A stretch of 64,000 nucleotides of DNA. Source: Lantana camara (lineage: Eukaryota; Streptophyta; Magnoliopsida; Lamiales; Verbenaceae). The DNA is taken from positions 13,276,501 to 13,340,500 of the forward strand of contig CM074865.1 in the NCBI GenBank assembly GCA_037501455.1. Direction: 5' to 3'. A model generated the notes under the pieces. That model was not told the DNA's origin, did not search any database, and was given only the letters and a program-made list of their open reading frames with translations. Position numbers and translations under genes: made by a program. How positions within the stretch are numbered: the first letter of the stretch is position 1; each line of letters begins with the position of its first letter. Shown here piece after piece: positions 44,454 to 57,305 of this stretch.

Positions 44454-45077
44454 CAGTAGTCATTCACCAAATTAGACGAGAGAGAGAAAAAAATCCCATA
44501 CGAAGCACTTATATTATTTGGTGACGTAACCTAATACGATGATTATAAAAATCCCATATGAACCACTTCATGTAGTTTACTTTTTTATGGCAATAATTAA
44601 GAAGAAATTATGCCTACTTGAAATATAATAGAGTGCAAAAACAATTAAAATCGTGACAAAAAGAAATAGAAAATTTTTGTAGTATATATATTTTCTAATT
44701 TTTCAAATTTTCTATATAAATCTTTTGTTGGGTGTCAAACCTGGCTCCCCCTTTATTTATTTACACACACGTCAAGTACCTTGAAAGACTTATTTCACTA
44801 TATATATATAAGTGAACTAAGCCTGTACACCAATGACTAACATATCCTACTCTAAAAAATACTGCAATCTGTTATCCTCAACTAAATTTTGTACAGGGAT
44901 AATGATTCGTCTGATTCAATTTCAAGCACTAAAACCATACATATCAACTAGCCGACCAAGAACCCTGTACACACATGACTATGGAGCCACAACTAGTTCT
45001 GACACACGTGTCTATCGAGCCAAATTTTCTATGGAAACTTCAATAATTTTCATGAACATAATTACAACGCCAGGAAG
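44454..45077. other. Displaced upstream region of P450 copy 1
   Basis: If the TSD-bounded insertions are removed, this DNA joins directly to 18106, so it is the former promoter region of P450 copy 1. It is AT-rich, with no ORF of note. The 97-aa ORF at 44833-45126 crosses a MITE border and is rejected. Confidence 0.6.
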
Positions 45078-45868
45078 CTATGTTTTAAAACTCGGACCGG
45101 ACTGGCCGCCAATCCGGTCCGATTAACCCCCCAAAACCAGCACCATCTTGAAAACCAGTCGAAAACCGGTGTTAGAATCGGATCGGACCGTTTCGCGGGC
45201 CAATTGGCCCGATTTTTTTTTTTTTTTTTAAACTGCAAAACATTAATTTTTTTTGAGCCAGAGAGGATTCAAACCTGCGCCCTTTAAGAGAGAAAGTGAG
45301 TTCCCCACCAACTCAGCTGATTCAATTGTTGGTATTTGAAGTTCCAAAAAATATACATGTAAGATATGCGAAAGATCAATAGGGAATTTTTTTTTGAATT
45401 AATCTAGCGACTGGAGAAAATAATGTGTGATATTTATTTTTTATAATATATATCAATAAAAATATAAATGTACATATGATATTTTTTTATTTATTTTTCC
45501 ACTATAAAAATATGACATTATTAAATTAATCTTTTATCAACATTATTAATTTGCTAAATATTAATTATTTTGCTCTTTAGTTAGATATTTTATCTATATA
45601 TATATGTAAATTTATAATTTGAAATTTTATTATTAGAGATGACAATTCAAAATGAATAAAAAGATGAAAGTGATTTAAATTTATATCTATTTTTTTATAA
45701 TATTTGACTTATTTGGTTATTTTTTTATTAATATTTATAATATTATATAAATATATATAATTAAATTTAATTATAAAATAATTATGATGTCACACCGGAC
45801 CGGTTCCAGTAAAACCAGTAACCAATAGGGCTTCCGGTTCGACGTCCGGTTCGGGTTTTAAAACATAG
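45078..45868. mobile_element. hAT-type MITE, 791 bp
   Basis: Terminal inverted repeats begin CTATGTTTTAAAAC, are followed by CGGACCGGAC-like subterminal repeats, and are flanked by the 8-bp duplication CCAGGAAG (45070-45077 and 45869-45876). The interior is AT-rich and holds a tRNA-like segment. No transposase. Confidence 0.92.
45253..45330 (-). repeat. tRNA-like segment, probably a SINE or tRNA relic
   Basis: On the minus strand CAGCTGAGTTGGTGGG resembles a tRNA A box and GGTTTGAATCC a B box, about 45 nt apart, followed by CTGGCTC and an A-run. No matching 5' acceptor arm is found, so it is not an intact tRNA gene. Confidence 0.45.
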
Positions 45869-47646
45869 CCAGGAAGTCAGGAACACATTGCACAACAATA
45901 AAAATTTTCTGGATGAAGATATTCTTGCAAGCATTCTGTATTTGAGTGTGAAAATCCAACTAAATACACCATTAAGTAATCAGTCTTCACGCCACCATTT
46001 GGATTTTGGAACACACAAAAGCTGCAAAAAATGCATATCAACATGACCTCAAAGTTGAGACAGGAGCTTGCTCATGGACACGGGGGGCCTCAGGCCTGTA
46101 CATTGCTTCCAACGGCATAGCCTTGGACAAAGTTAAACCTGCAATTTCTTCCGTATCCACTAATTCAGTACCTTCTCTTTCCCACTCAAAGCACTGTATC
46201 AGTGTTCCTAATGCAATCCCCATTAGTCTCATAGCCATGCCAGCACCAGGGCATGCTCGTCTCCCCATTCCGAACGGTATAAACTTAAATCCTATGTCAA
46301 ATCCTCCTTCGATTCCTTTGAACCTGTCAGGTTTGAACATATCTTGATCTTCCCACAATTTGGGGTCTCTGTGGATGGCCCATGCATTCACCACCAAAGT
46401 AGTACCACGTGGAATTTCCAAGCCTTCTATATTGCAGTCTTCGGATGATGAATGAGGCACCAAAAGGGGTCCGACCGGGTATAATCTAAGTGTTTCATTG
46501 ATTATGCAGCGGAGATAAGGTAACTTGTTTAGATCGGAATCCGTGAGAAGCTTTCCTGGAGTGATGGTAGCGTCTATTTCCTTTCTTGCCTTTTCTAGCT
46601 CGTATGGGTGATTGAGAAGAAGTGACATAGCCCACTCCATGGTGAGGGCGGTGGTATGAGTTCCTGCGGTAAACATTGGCTACAAAAGAAGTTGTTGAAG
46701 AGAGTTGTTAGTGTTTTCTTAATTGACTTCATATTTGGGGATGAGTTTTTTTATTCAATTGTGGATTTACACTTCACAGACGTAATAATATATAGGGAAA
46801 ATTACAAAAATGGTATACCAACTCGGGCCTTTTTGCAATTTTGGTACAAAATGTTTTCCGGCGACATCAAAATCCCACAGCTCCGAAAATTTTGCAAAAT
46901 CATGCAAAATTTCGCCGGAGCTGAAAAAACCGCTCGGAAATCCGCTCCATTTTAATTAAACCGCTTCTGACGTGGCCTCTAGTCGTGCGTGGATCTGACG
47001 TGTTCGACACATAAGACTAAAAATGCCAACAAGCACATGATATGTGTACACCTATTTTTACCGTTAAAAAAAAATTAAATTTGAAAAGCCTCAACACTGA
47101 ATCATTTCAAAAAGGCGAAGAGTTCAATTTCTTCCCAAAATTATTCAACATATCTTACATACCTTTGATAACCCTGGTGAAGAACCCCAAATATGGTAAT
47201 CCTAAACCCTAAATAACCACACTTAATCTCCGTAAGTTGTGCCGCGATTCCTACTCCGGTGTGAATCTAGGTGGTCAAGCAGGCTGTCATGGCGGAGATT
47301 CACAACCACGACAGGCGAAAGGAACGTAGGCCTGCATATGGTAAGTTACTTTTTTCCCAACTTAGAGTTTTTGTTCGTCTCTTGAGTTTTGATGTTTGTG
47401 CTGAGTTCATTTATGTTTATGTGTGGAGAAAGTAGGGAACTTTTTGAATATTAGGTGGGTGTTGTCTGCTTCAATGGTCCCCATGGTCCCTCTATGTACT
47501 GTTCTTTTTTTTTTTGGAATGTGGTGGTTGATTGCATTAAAGAAATGGGTAAAGACTGAATAGTTTATTGTAACCCCTTTCTCTTTTTTTATGTACAGAT
47601 CCAAAGTCCTCACTTTGGACATTGGCTATATATTATAATGGGAAAC

Positions 47647-49272
47647 TAGAAAATGACCGTTATGTGGGTGGTAGACTACGTCGACATTGATAAGCTGAAT
47701 TTTGACTCACTTGAAGAATATTTGCAAGATTTGTTTGTAGAAGGCACCAAAAAGTTGGTTTATACTCCTCTCATGGGTGGCAACAGACTCATTTAAGTTG
47801 GGGGGTTGGGAGTACAAATTGTATATTGAGGGCCTTGTACGTAGTGAAAATGATGCAAACAAAATTGGTGGGCAAGTTAATGATGCAAACAAAATTTGTG
47901 GGCAAGTTAATGATACAAATGCATCAGTAGATATTCAGGGCCATGTACCTAATGAAAATGATGCTCCAGTTGAAGATAATGATGCAATGGAACAACCTAC
48001 TCAAAATGATGATGTCTTAGAGCCACTTGAATCTGTATCAATGAATGAATTTTTTAAGAGGTTTGACAACACGAATTAATGGCTAAATGAGTATGAGCGT
48101 AGGTTTGGCAAGAAAAGCACTGCTAATCTACCTGAGAATGAATCTGACAATGGTGATGTAGAGTTCTGTGTGGATGATGATTACAATTCTGCTGCTGATG
48201 AGAATCTTTTGAATGAAGTTTATAAGGAATTTGAGAAAGAGCCTTCGATTCGTATACTGTGCATAGAGCTGTGGTAGATGGTAATGAGGTAGAATGGTTA
48301 AACTTTGATAGTGATGGAAATGGGGATGAAGATTTTTTAATACCTGATTCACCTAATGTGTCTGATGATGATAATCTCTTTAAAGCTTTAGCACCGGAAA
48401 AGCTACAAGGTGACCCGGGTCTGCAATATACCAAGCAGTGGGATTATGCAGAAGAATTGAGAAGCATTAACCCAGGATCCACAATCATATTAGGCACTGA
48501 TAATGTAGATGGTGAGTTGAAATTTGCCAAGTTATATGTGTGCTTCAGTGCAATGAAAGTTGGGTTTCAGTGCAATGAAAGTTGGGTTTAAGAACTGTAG
48601 GCCAATCATAGGAGTTGATGGGTGCCACTTGAAAGGGCCACATGGTGGAATATTGTTAACTGTTGTCAGTGTAGACCCTGATAACGGAAATTTTCCAATT
48701 GCATATGCAGTTGTATCAGCTGAAAACAAGGAAAATTGGTCATGGTTCTTTACTGTGCTTAAGACTGATTTGGATCTTGGAAATGGTATGGGATATACCT
48801 TTGTTTCAGACAAGCAAAAGGGTTTGATTTTTGCAATGCCTGAGGTGTTTCCAGCTGCAGATCACAGATTCTGCCTGAGCCATCTTAACTGATGTAGGTC
48901 ATCCATCCCCCATTGGTGGTTCATCTAGAAGAATTTCCTATCAGTCAACCTGTGCAGAATGATGCACCTAACTATAGCATCTCAGATGAACCCACTCTAC
49001 AAGGGCCTTCTATGTTTCAACAACTGAGTATGGGCAACAATATAGAGAGAGCACCAAGAAAGAGGCAGTTATTTACAGTTGAATATGTGCAAAGAGCTGC
49101 TAAAACGGTTGTGAACAGAGGCAAGAAGGCACAACAAATCAGCCGGGTTAAATTGAGAGTCCCTCCAAGCCTTATTGATGAAGACATTGCACTAACTCAG
49201 CAAAGTGTTAGTGGTCCTATGACTAAAAATATTATCATAGAGGGTGGGAAGAAGTTCTTGAGTTTGGGTTGA
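47647..49272 (+). pseudogene. MULE transposase, internally deleted and frameshifted
   Basis: Pieces in different frames give an N-terminal region (VDIDKLNFDSLEEYLQDLF, 47647-47800, then a shift into 47777-48079), an acidic region, and the start of the transposase core at 48560-48892 (IIGVDGCHLKGPHGG, YTFVSDKQKG, HRFCLSHLN). The MuDR DNA-binding domain that should precede it is absent. After HLN the sequence jumps to a C-terminal tail (48913-49272), skipping the rest of the core and the SWIM finger. A 23-bp duplication (48543-48590 area, CAGTGCAATGAAAGTTGGGTTT twice) adds a shift. It cannot encode an active enzyme. An upstream splice site with a leader exon ending near 47340 is plausible. Confidence 0.8.
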
Positions 49273-49673
49273 TGATGTGGATTATATGTTCTGTGGATTT
49301 TCTTTTGATGTTTCTATGTTATGGATGTTTTGTATAGTTAACAAGTCCCTTTTGATGATTGAAAACTTTAGAATATGCACTTTTGTTGCATCTTTTGGTA
49401 TGTACCTTTTGAAACACTTTGGATATATTTGCCTACTAAGAATGCATTGTTAGTTACATTTTAGTATTGTCATTTCCTATGATATTGTTTCATCCAGATT
49501 CCACAGAAGCTAAGATCAATGGATGAATGTACAAATGCAATTACTAGATAACCATAATTTCATTGATGTGCTGGATTAACAACATGGGACTCGAACCATA
49601 ATTACTACATAACCATAATTTCATTGATAAAAAAGGATTAACAACACAAACACAACAACAATGACAACCCCAT

Positions 49674-50152
49674 TCATCTAAACAACAGGACTCCAACCAA
49701 GATACAGACAACAACAACGGCTGCCTTCAAACAATATTCATGTCTCTCCATTTTCTTCTTCGCCTCTACAAGACACACAACCATCTTCTCAGCATCTTCC
49801 TCAAGTTTGTTGATTTTCTTCAACAATCCCGGTATGATAATCTTCGATCTCTTGCACATGGGTTGGTCAAACCAACGAAAAAATTTCCAAACCTACAGAA
49901 TAGGTGGGCAAGAAGAAACAATTTTTTCCATGAGGTTCTTGCAAACCAAAAAATTACCTGAGAATACAATTTTGTAGACAAGGTTCTTGAAACCAAGAAA
50001 TTACCTGAGATCAGCATCCCAAGAAACGACGTCCTGGGTGTTCTCCTCTCCAAGCAGTCCGCAGAGCAGCTTCCTCCCCACAGGCCACAGTAGCATGAAA
50101 CTCTTCCATGTGCTTCGTAGTAGCCCTGGGCAGCTGTGCTTGAAGAGGCCAT
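49674..50152 (-). pseudogene. zf-GRF protein with coiled coil and C-terminal membrane helix
   Basis: The ATG at 50152 opens MASSSTAAQGYY, then CYCGL; one base out of frame the reading continues WRGEHPGRRFLGC, a standard GRF zinc-finger half. After an intron whose 5' splice region is tandemly duplicated (CTCAGGTAATTT twice, about 55 bp apart), the second exon (from about 49888) gives FFRWFDQPMCKRSK, completing the finger. A heptad-like segment (LLKKINKLEEDAEKM) and a hydrophobic tail (AAVVVVCILVGVLLF) end at the stop 49674-49676. The frameshift between CYCGL and the rest, about 50055-50080, suggests a broken gene, though an unseen splice could rescue it. The design matches 30234-30530 in the other MULE. 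It is divergent to the transposase here. Confidence 0.65.
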
Positions 50153-50664
50153 GAAAGTACAAAAAGGTGATGTATCTAAGGTTCTAAAGATGTGAATCAA
50201 ATTTCTTCCCAACATGTAAAGAAATTTATGTCTGATGTTTAAACATAGAAGCAGTCGATGGGATTGAAATGGGGGGGAAATTTTCCCCCCAAAATGCTTT
50301 TCTTTTTGTCATTTTTTTAATGATATTAAAATCCATGTTTGCAGTGGTTTGTGACGTGTCCATAGTGGTTTAGCCATATTCTAACCAACCTGGCCACGTG
50401 GGATGCCATGTCAGCTTTCCGGCGGTTTTTTCAGCTCCGGCGAAATTTTGCATGATTTTGCAAAATTTTCGGAGCTGTGGGGTTTTCATGTCGTCGGAAA
50501 ACATTTTGTACTAAAATTGCAAAAAGGCCCGAGTTGGTATACCATTTTTGTAATTTTCCCTAATATATATTGTACAAGGACCTAACTAGAAATGAAAGTG
50601 AATATTTACGATAGAAAGAATCCCTAATTTCTAGGGGTTTTTAACGTTGACACTTCCCCTCAAA

Positions 50665-52847
50665 TTGAATGGTCAAATCTATGATGCTCAATTTGTCCAA
50701 AATTTCCCTAAAAACTCTTTTATTTACAGCCTTTGTCAAGATATCATCTAACTGATCCTCTGATCTTAAGAATGAAAGTTTAAAATGCCTTCTTCTAGTT
50801 TCTCCTTAATGAAAGTGTTGGTCCACCTTCACATGCTTCGTACGATCGTGTTACATAGGGTTTTTTGATATGCTGATGGCAGCTCGATTGCCACACATCA
50901 TGTTACATGCTCCAGCCATCGAAAATTAAGCCAATTTTCGTGAGCAGTTTTCTCAACCACAAAATCTCTGCTATCCTTGAGTAATTTCCCGAAATTTTGC
51001 TTCCGCTCGAGAGAGCCACCACTTTCTGCTTTTTGCTTCTCCATGTCACTAAGTTCGTTACAACTAGTGTAAAGCATTTAGAAGTCGATCTTCTATCCCC
51101 CGAATTTCTAATTCAATCTGCATCAGTGTATGGCTCAATGTCTAATGTTCGTGTTTTTGGAACAAGATACCTCTCCCCGAGCACCCTTTCAGGTATCGAA
51201 AAATCCTAAGTGTCGTATTTAGATGTTCTTTCTAGGGTCGATGCATGAACTGACTTAGTACCCCAACTATAAAGGCTACGTTCAACCGAGTATGGGAAAG
51301 GTAGATTAGTTTTTCCACTAAATGTTGATACTTTCTCTTATCGACTTCTTCTGTCACTTCCATTATTTTCGTTCCATGCTTAACAACCATGGGAGTGTTA
51401 GTTGGCTTACACTCCAACAATCCGGTCTCGGCCAGTAGGTTTAGAACAAATTTCTGTTGTGAGATAAAGATACCTCTCCCGGATCGCAACTCTTCTATCC
51501 CCAAGAAGTACTTAACCTTTCCCAAGTCTTTCATCTTCGGTAATAATCATGTTGTGCACATAGATTATGAGAAGTTTCGTCAACCCGTTCCTCATTTTGA
51601 GGAAGAGTGTGTGGTCCTAATTGCTCCAACGATAGCCATATTTTTTCATAGCAACAGTAAATCTTCCAAATCATGATCGGGGTAACTATTTTAACCCATA
51701 CAATGCTTTCCATAACCTGCACACCTCCCCGCTGCCATGTCCTTTGGTAAAACCTGGTGGAGATTCCATATACACTTCTTCTCTGAGTTCCTCATGCAAG
51801 AACGTGTTTTTAATATCGAACTGGTGTGACACCCAATCTCGGTTAGCTGCTACCGAGAACAAAACCCTGATCGTATCAATCTTCACCATTGGTGAAAAAC
51901 TCTAAGAGTAGTCGATATTATAGGTTTGTGTATACCCTTTAGCCACTAACCTGACTTTGTATCTCCCAATACTCGATTGGTGTTTACTATAAAAACCCAT
52001 CGGCATCCAACTACCTTCTTTCCACGGTGAAGGATGTATTTGTCTTAGGTTCCATTCTTCTCTAGTGCCTCCATCTTGGCTCCCTTGGCCGAACCCACCT
52101 ATCATCTATAAGTGTCTATTCTACTCTATTTTGAACAGTGGTCGAGTAGACAGTTGTAGCACAGGCACGAGCCTGAGGTGATATGCTCCCCCTGGAAAGG
52201 TCAGCTACTGCATATCTTAGCCTTCTATATGTATGTTTTGGCTCATATCTTTTCGTCAGGACCCCCTATTAGATCATGGAAGTGAAACATACCTGTCCTC
52301 TCGTGCTACTTCTTCTCCTATTTCCCTATGTACCTCTATTACCCCTTAAGTCTGTACATCACTCTCCCTCTGTGTCGAGTCGCTCACTAAGTAAATAGAA
52401 CTATCTCGCAGAAGTAATGCTAGTAGAATCATGAGTACAAACCTCAAAAATTTCAGTCGTAGTACTGGAGTCAGTGAGGGGTTGTACCATAGGAGAAGGA
52501 GGCTCGGTGTTTCCACTTAGTTTCTCTGTTACGACTATTTCTGGCCAAGAGTGTGTCCCATTCAGTGGATCATGCTAACTGTCCCCCTGACCAATAGGTG
52601 AGGATGAAAAAAATACTCTATGTCAACAAAGTCATAATCTATAGTAGTATACATGCGACGAGTGGGTGGGTAATAGCACCAGTAACTCTTCTGATGAACC
52701 CCATATCTCACGAAAATACATTTGACACTACAGAGATCAAGTTTAGTATGGTCTGACTTAGCGATGTAAACAAAGATAGAATAACCAAAGACCCGAGGTG
52801 GGATGACTAAGATGGACGGGACAGTCACTTGACTAGCAAAATATTTT
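50665..52847 (-). pseudogene. Copia pol 3' part: reverse transcriptase and RNase H, heavily decayed
   Basis: Minus-strand pieces 52562-52847 (end of integrase region, GVHQKSYWCYYPPTRRMYTT), 51902-52105 (YKVRLVAKGYTQTYNIDYS), 51686-51889 (FDIKNTFLH, ESPPGF) and 51232-51534 (MKDLGKVKYFLGIEELRSG, GVLSQFMHRP) follow the copia order. Below 51232 an RNase H region is recognisable but full of stops and shifts (RYLKGCSGRGILFQKH, NRAAISIS). The catalytic YVDD block is spoiled between 51534 and 51600. It joins the 58380-60200 part once E2 is removed. Confidence 0.85.
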
Positions 52848-53917
52848 TGTAGCACCCCTTTACACGTGGAGGTACCACACCCCCGCACTATAGGTCAATC
52901 CACATACGAAACGGCCAATCCGTACCTGAACCAACCTATAGCGAACGGGTGACAATGCAATACACGACAAGCTAGGCGGGATTACCAATATATGCAACAA
53001 AATAAAGCCGAAGCATAAAGTAAACACTATCACTTATTTCCATTTATCATTCATGTCCTTTCTCGTTTACCAAATAAAATATATTCTAACTTATCATATC
53101 AATACATTATCATCTTCAAGTAAAACAATAACAATAACTATAATTTCATAACTAACAATAAATAATCAAATACGCAAACCATGGTTGACTCGACTACATG
53201 AACCGGACTGGACTCGACTCGACTCCCGCCTAGCGTGCACCTGCAATAACCTGACAGTCGACACACGACTAGTGAATGCGTGAACGTGCTCATGCTCGAC
53301 AATCTCCGCCCTGGAGAATAACTCAAATAAGAACTAGAAGGAAAAAGATAAAGATGGAGCTTCAAGTATGCAAATTCCTTGGAAATCTTTAACTTGATGA
53401 TGATAATTTCACAATTCTTCCTTTCCTCTTGGTGTCTCGCGGATGATGGAGCAAGAGAGCAAGGATTTTGTATAAAATAGATGATATGAAAAATGAAATG
53501 GAAGCATGGAGAAGGCTTTTAACGTGAATCACCATTTTTGAATTTGATGAAATGCCACAAATTGCAATTTGGTCCCTCATTTGTTTAAGTCATGCAATCA
53601 AGTTTCTCTTCTAATGATTTGATCACTTTGGTCCAAAATTAAATATGCAATTAAGTCCTTAAATTTAAATAAATGATCACTTAAGGTCAAGTTGACGATT
53701 AAATCACGTTTAGCAATTAATTCGCGTAACAATTAAATGCAATTCACGCAATACTTCGCAATTTGACAAGTATTTCAATTAACATGTAGAATTATAATTC
53801 ATATAATTTTCAGGAATTATAGGAATTTAATAAACGAAAGGATTAAAATAAATCCTAACTCGCGAAAACTCACACGTGTCGTGCGTACCTGAACGTCTGG
53901 AAAATTGGGGCGTTACA
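52848..53917 (-). repeat. E2 3' LTR, 1070 bp
   Basis: It aligns with the E1 LTR blocks of 594, 71 and 394 bp (sum 1059). The block junctions are at 53321/53322 and 53250/53251. It differs from the other E2 LTR by scattered substitutions. ORFs here (53138-53365, 53389-53580) recur in the second LTR as duplicates and have no domain. Confidence 0.93.
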
Positions 53918-56900
53918 ATTCTCTCCCCCTTAAGAGAATCCGTCCTCGGATTCCTTGTCCGGAATTCCTGGCATTTAATTGGCTCTTACGTGTTCATCCC
54001 ACGCGGGTTAGCTACTCCCCGTCAGGGATTAGTTCGAAAGAGGTCTTCGATCCCCAAGGTTCTTCAATGTGTGAAGTCACGACCCTCAATTTTTCCGGAG
54101 TCTACACACTTGTAAGAAATTCTAACCTTCCACTAGAATAAGTTGACAAGTAGCTGAAAATATTGAGAGTGCCCCGTCCCTCAATCAATTAACGAGAGAA
54201 CCCCGTCTCTCGAGCAAGTAACAAGAGAACCCCGTCTCTTGACAACCCCGAGAGAATCCCCGTCTCTCACGCACACAAAATCAAATTCAGGCGAGCACTT
54301 AGGTCAATATTTACAATTAACACACAAGGATCAAATAGAAATTATTATTTATGCAACTAATTGTTCATATAAACAATTAATACTACACAAGGAATCATAT
54401 ACAAGAATAACAAAATAATAATAAACACATAATAAAATAATGGTGCACGTGGTATGCATGATTAAGTGTACCGTTCACCGTGGATTGAAGTTCTTGTATT
54501 GTAGCAATTCGGGGAAATACTTGATTCTTTAGTTGAGGTTTCTTCTTGTCTTATACCACTATGGTTCGAAATTCCCATTCTTGGTAGCCATCTCTGCCCT
54601 TGTGTTATTTTCTAACATAATCTGTAAATCATCATTAATCACCACATCTTCATACCCGTTTTATCCTCAGATTGCCGGTTGAACTATTCTTAGGCCGATT
54701 CCCACATTCATTTTCTAATTTTGAAATTGAAAGTAACTCTGAGTTTCTGGTCATAGAGTGGTTGTATATTCACCATCTCCTCACCCTTTCGTAATCAAAG
54801 TAAAACATTTTTCCCGAAGCAAAGATCGTAACTTCTTATTTGAAATCCAAAATTTGAGTTCCTATTCCCTTGGTTAAAACATGGCGGATATTTAATACGT
54901 AAAAGAATCAAAGTTGTCATCCCGTGAGAGTAATTTAGCAAGCACACTGACATAACACTGAAGAACTCAAGTCTTAATGGAACATCTTTCATTTGATCCC
55001 TGAAACCGATGACATACTCAAGAACTCGGCAAAAGACCTTGGAAGGAACGATCGATTGGCTTTAATGCTCTCAAATATGTTCACGGCAACTGGTATATTC
55101 ATGAAACGACGCCAACAGTACGAATAAAAAGGGCGGTGTGCATTCACAGGCTTCTCTAGGGTATAAGTAACAACTTTGTAAGAAAACTCTTGTCGAAGTT
55201 AACTTACTAAAACTTGAGCTTGATTCCAAGTATTACTCAAATTGAATCCATTTCCTATTTACTGAGTTAAATGACATCCTGAGACTATCGGAGAACTGCA
55301 GACGATGTACCCACATTCTTGGAAACGGTAATAGAACAAAAGTACTGTCGATGATAGGACTTTTCTTTGTGTAGGAGGGGAGAAGTTTAAATTATTGAAA
55401 ACTTCTTTCACATGGTTCTGATAGAGGTTTCCAAGAAGAATCGATTTACTTAAATTTCCAACTCTCCCAAATACTGTCTAGCTTCCGATTTAAATTTATT
55501 CCCAGACCGGCTCTCCCCCTTAAGAAAATAGAAAATTTCTAATTCCTCAAATTAATTCTGTCCTTTCCTACTTGCAAGCTTCTCTGCTGGTTCCAATCCC
55601 GTAATCTTTTCTCGTCCTACTTGCTGTCAATCACGATTTTAATTGATGGTTCTTTCTAATACTTTCTGTTAATGACATGCCCAACTTGAAGCTCACCAAC
55701 TGTCACCCCTTTAATCTGATACTAAAATTTCCAACATCCTACAATCACCTAATTCTTTCCAGAGAGTCGACATTTACAAGATCATCACCATAATCTGGAG
55801 CAAGAAAAGTTCATTCTTTTACTTCCATTGGATCTCCGGGATACTGATTAATTTCTGAAGGTTGAAGAGCCTACTGAACCTTTATCTGCTTGAACTTATC
55901 ATCCTTTCCCAGTTTCCAAAATTTTCCAATATTTATTTCATCCCCCTGCTCCTACTAAATCCTGGATCAATAAATTCTCACAGTCCCAAAGCATTGCTAA
56001 ATTTTCAAGCAGAATCGGATAACCCCATTACAAACATGATACCCGTTGATTCAACAATCTTTTCTTTAAATTCAAGTTGGTAAGAATAGGAGAAAGAATT
56101 GTGCAGAGCATAGGAAGAGCCTATTAACAACAAACACTAAATAATGCATGATGGTTAAAGTGTCAATGCACGTATTATCACCAATTTAAAAATGCAACAT
56201 ATTAGAACAATTATATTAATTTAAAGAGATACTTAGAAGTAAAGTAATTTGAATACTTCAACTAATTTACGCATATACTTAATGCATCAAGTAGACAATT
56301 TCAACAACATCAATACAAAATTTATAAATGAGAAACAATTAATTAGTAAATGTGATGCACGTGTTTATGAATGCATTGAAGAACCTGTCACCGTAGTAGA
56401 GGAATTTCATCCCGGCACCTTTCCTTGATTGTTGTAATATAACCTTGTCTCGAATGGTTGATTAGTTCTTGGTTCCCCCACGATCTTCTAAATTTCCAAT
56501 TTCTCTGACCTTGCCTTATACTTTTCCAGGACTCAATTTTAGGTTTCCTTGAACCCAACTCCTCTTTATAGTTTCCATTTGTTGCTCCATATCTTCCAAT
56601 TCAACCATATCTTAATTGGTAATCTTTGGAGTCGTTTTCTTGTCAACTCTTCGAGAATACCTCTTCCTTGTTGCAAGAATTCCCGGCCTAAGCATTGTCG
56701 ATTTTTCCAACCTCTCGAGTCTTGTAAATGGTTCCCACGCTTGATTCTTCTCTTCCGGATCCCATCACTTTAATCTTCAACCCCAATAGAAACAATATTG
56801 ACTCTTGAATCCTTCTATGAACTTTCCGACACGCTTTCTTATCCGTTCCAAAATTGGAGGGAGTTTTATAGCAAACTGGAATTGCTGAACAAATGGTCGT

Positions 56901-57305
56901 GGTTTGATACCGTTTCCATAACCTGTCACTCACAACTTACTTTGAAAATAAATGTGTGTGGGTAAGACGTGCTCATGTCATATAATTGTCACATAGTTGA
57001 TGCCAATAATGAGAATTTAATATAACATGCAACAAATAATTCATAAATGTTCGAACAAAACACGTTGTTCACATAGATTTCAAGCAATTCAAGATCATCT
57101 AATTGGCAACTATGGACAAGAAGCAATGTAATGCTCAAATTATCACACAATCCAAGTATTCCAAGAAGTTCAAGTAGATCAGGAATTTCAAATAGTATGC
57201 AAGACCCTCAAATCATCAAATAATTCCTATGCCGTACGACCTAGACTTGACTCGACACGACACTAGAACCTCGATTTTGCAACCGGCCTCTGATACCACC
57301 TTAGA
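53918..57305 (-). other. E2 non-coding interior with central purine tract
   Basis: Read on the minus strand it runs from the primer-binding site to the polypurine tract. TTAAGGGGGAGAG occurs a second time at 55511-55523, near the middle, as in E1. The GAGACGGGG/GAGAACCCCG repeats at 54180-54275 correspond to E1's 57-bp array. No coding domain. Confidence 0.8.

Larger units (their letters stand above)
46795..50560 (+). mobile_element. MULE with about 140-bp terminal inverted repeats, 3766 bp
   Basis: Both ends read GGGAAAATTACAAAAATGG inward and stay complementary for about 140 bp (GGTATACCAACTCGGGCC, TTTGCAAAATCATGC). The 9-bp duplication TAATATATA is exact (46786-46794 and 50561-50569). It carries a defective transposase gene rightward and a zf-GRF gene leftward. 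It inserted into the 3' LTR of the copia element. Confidence 0.95.

Noticed and set aside
45253..45330. Intact tRNA gene
   Set aside because: No pairing 5' acceptor arm and a poor anticodon region; kept only as a tRNA-like relic.
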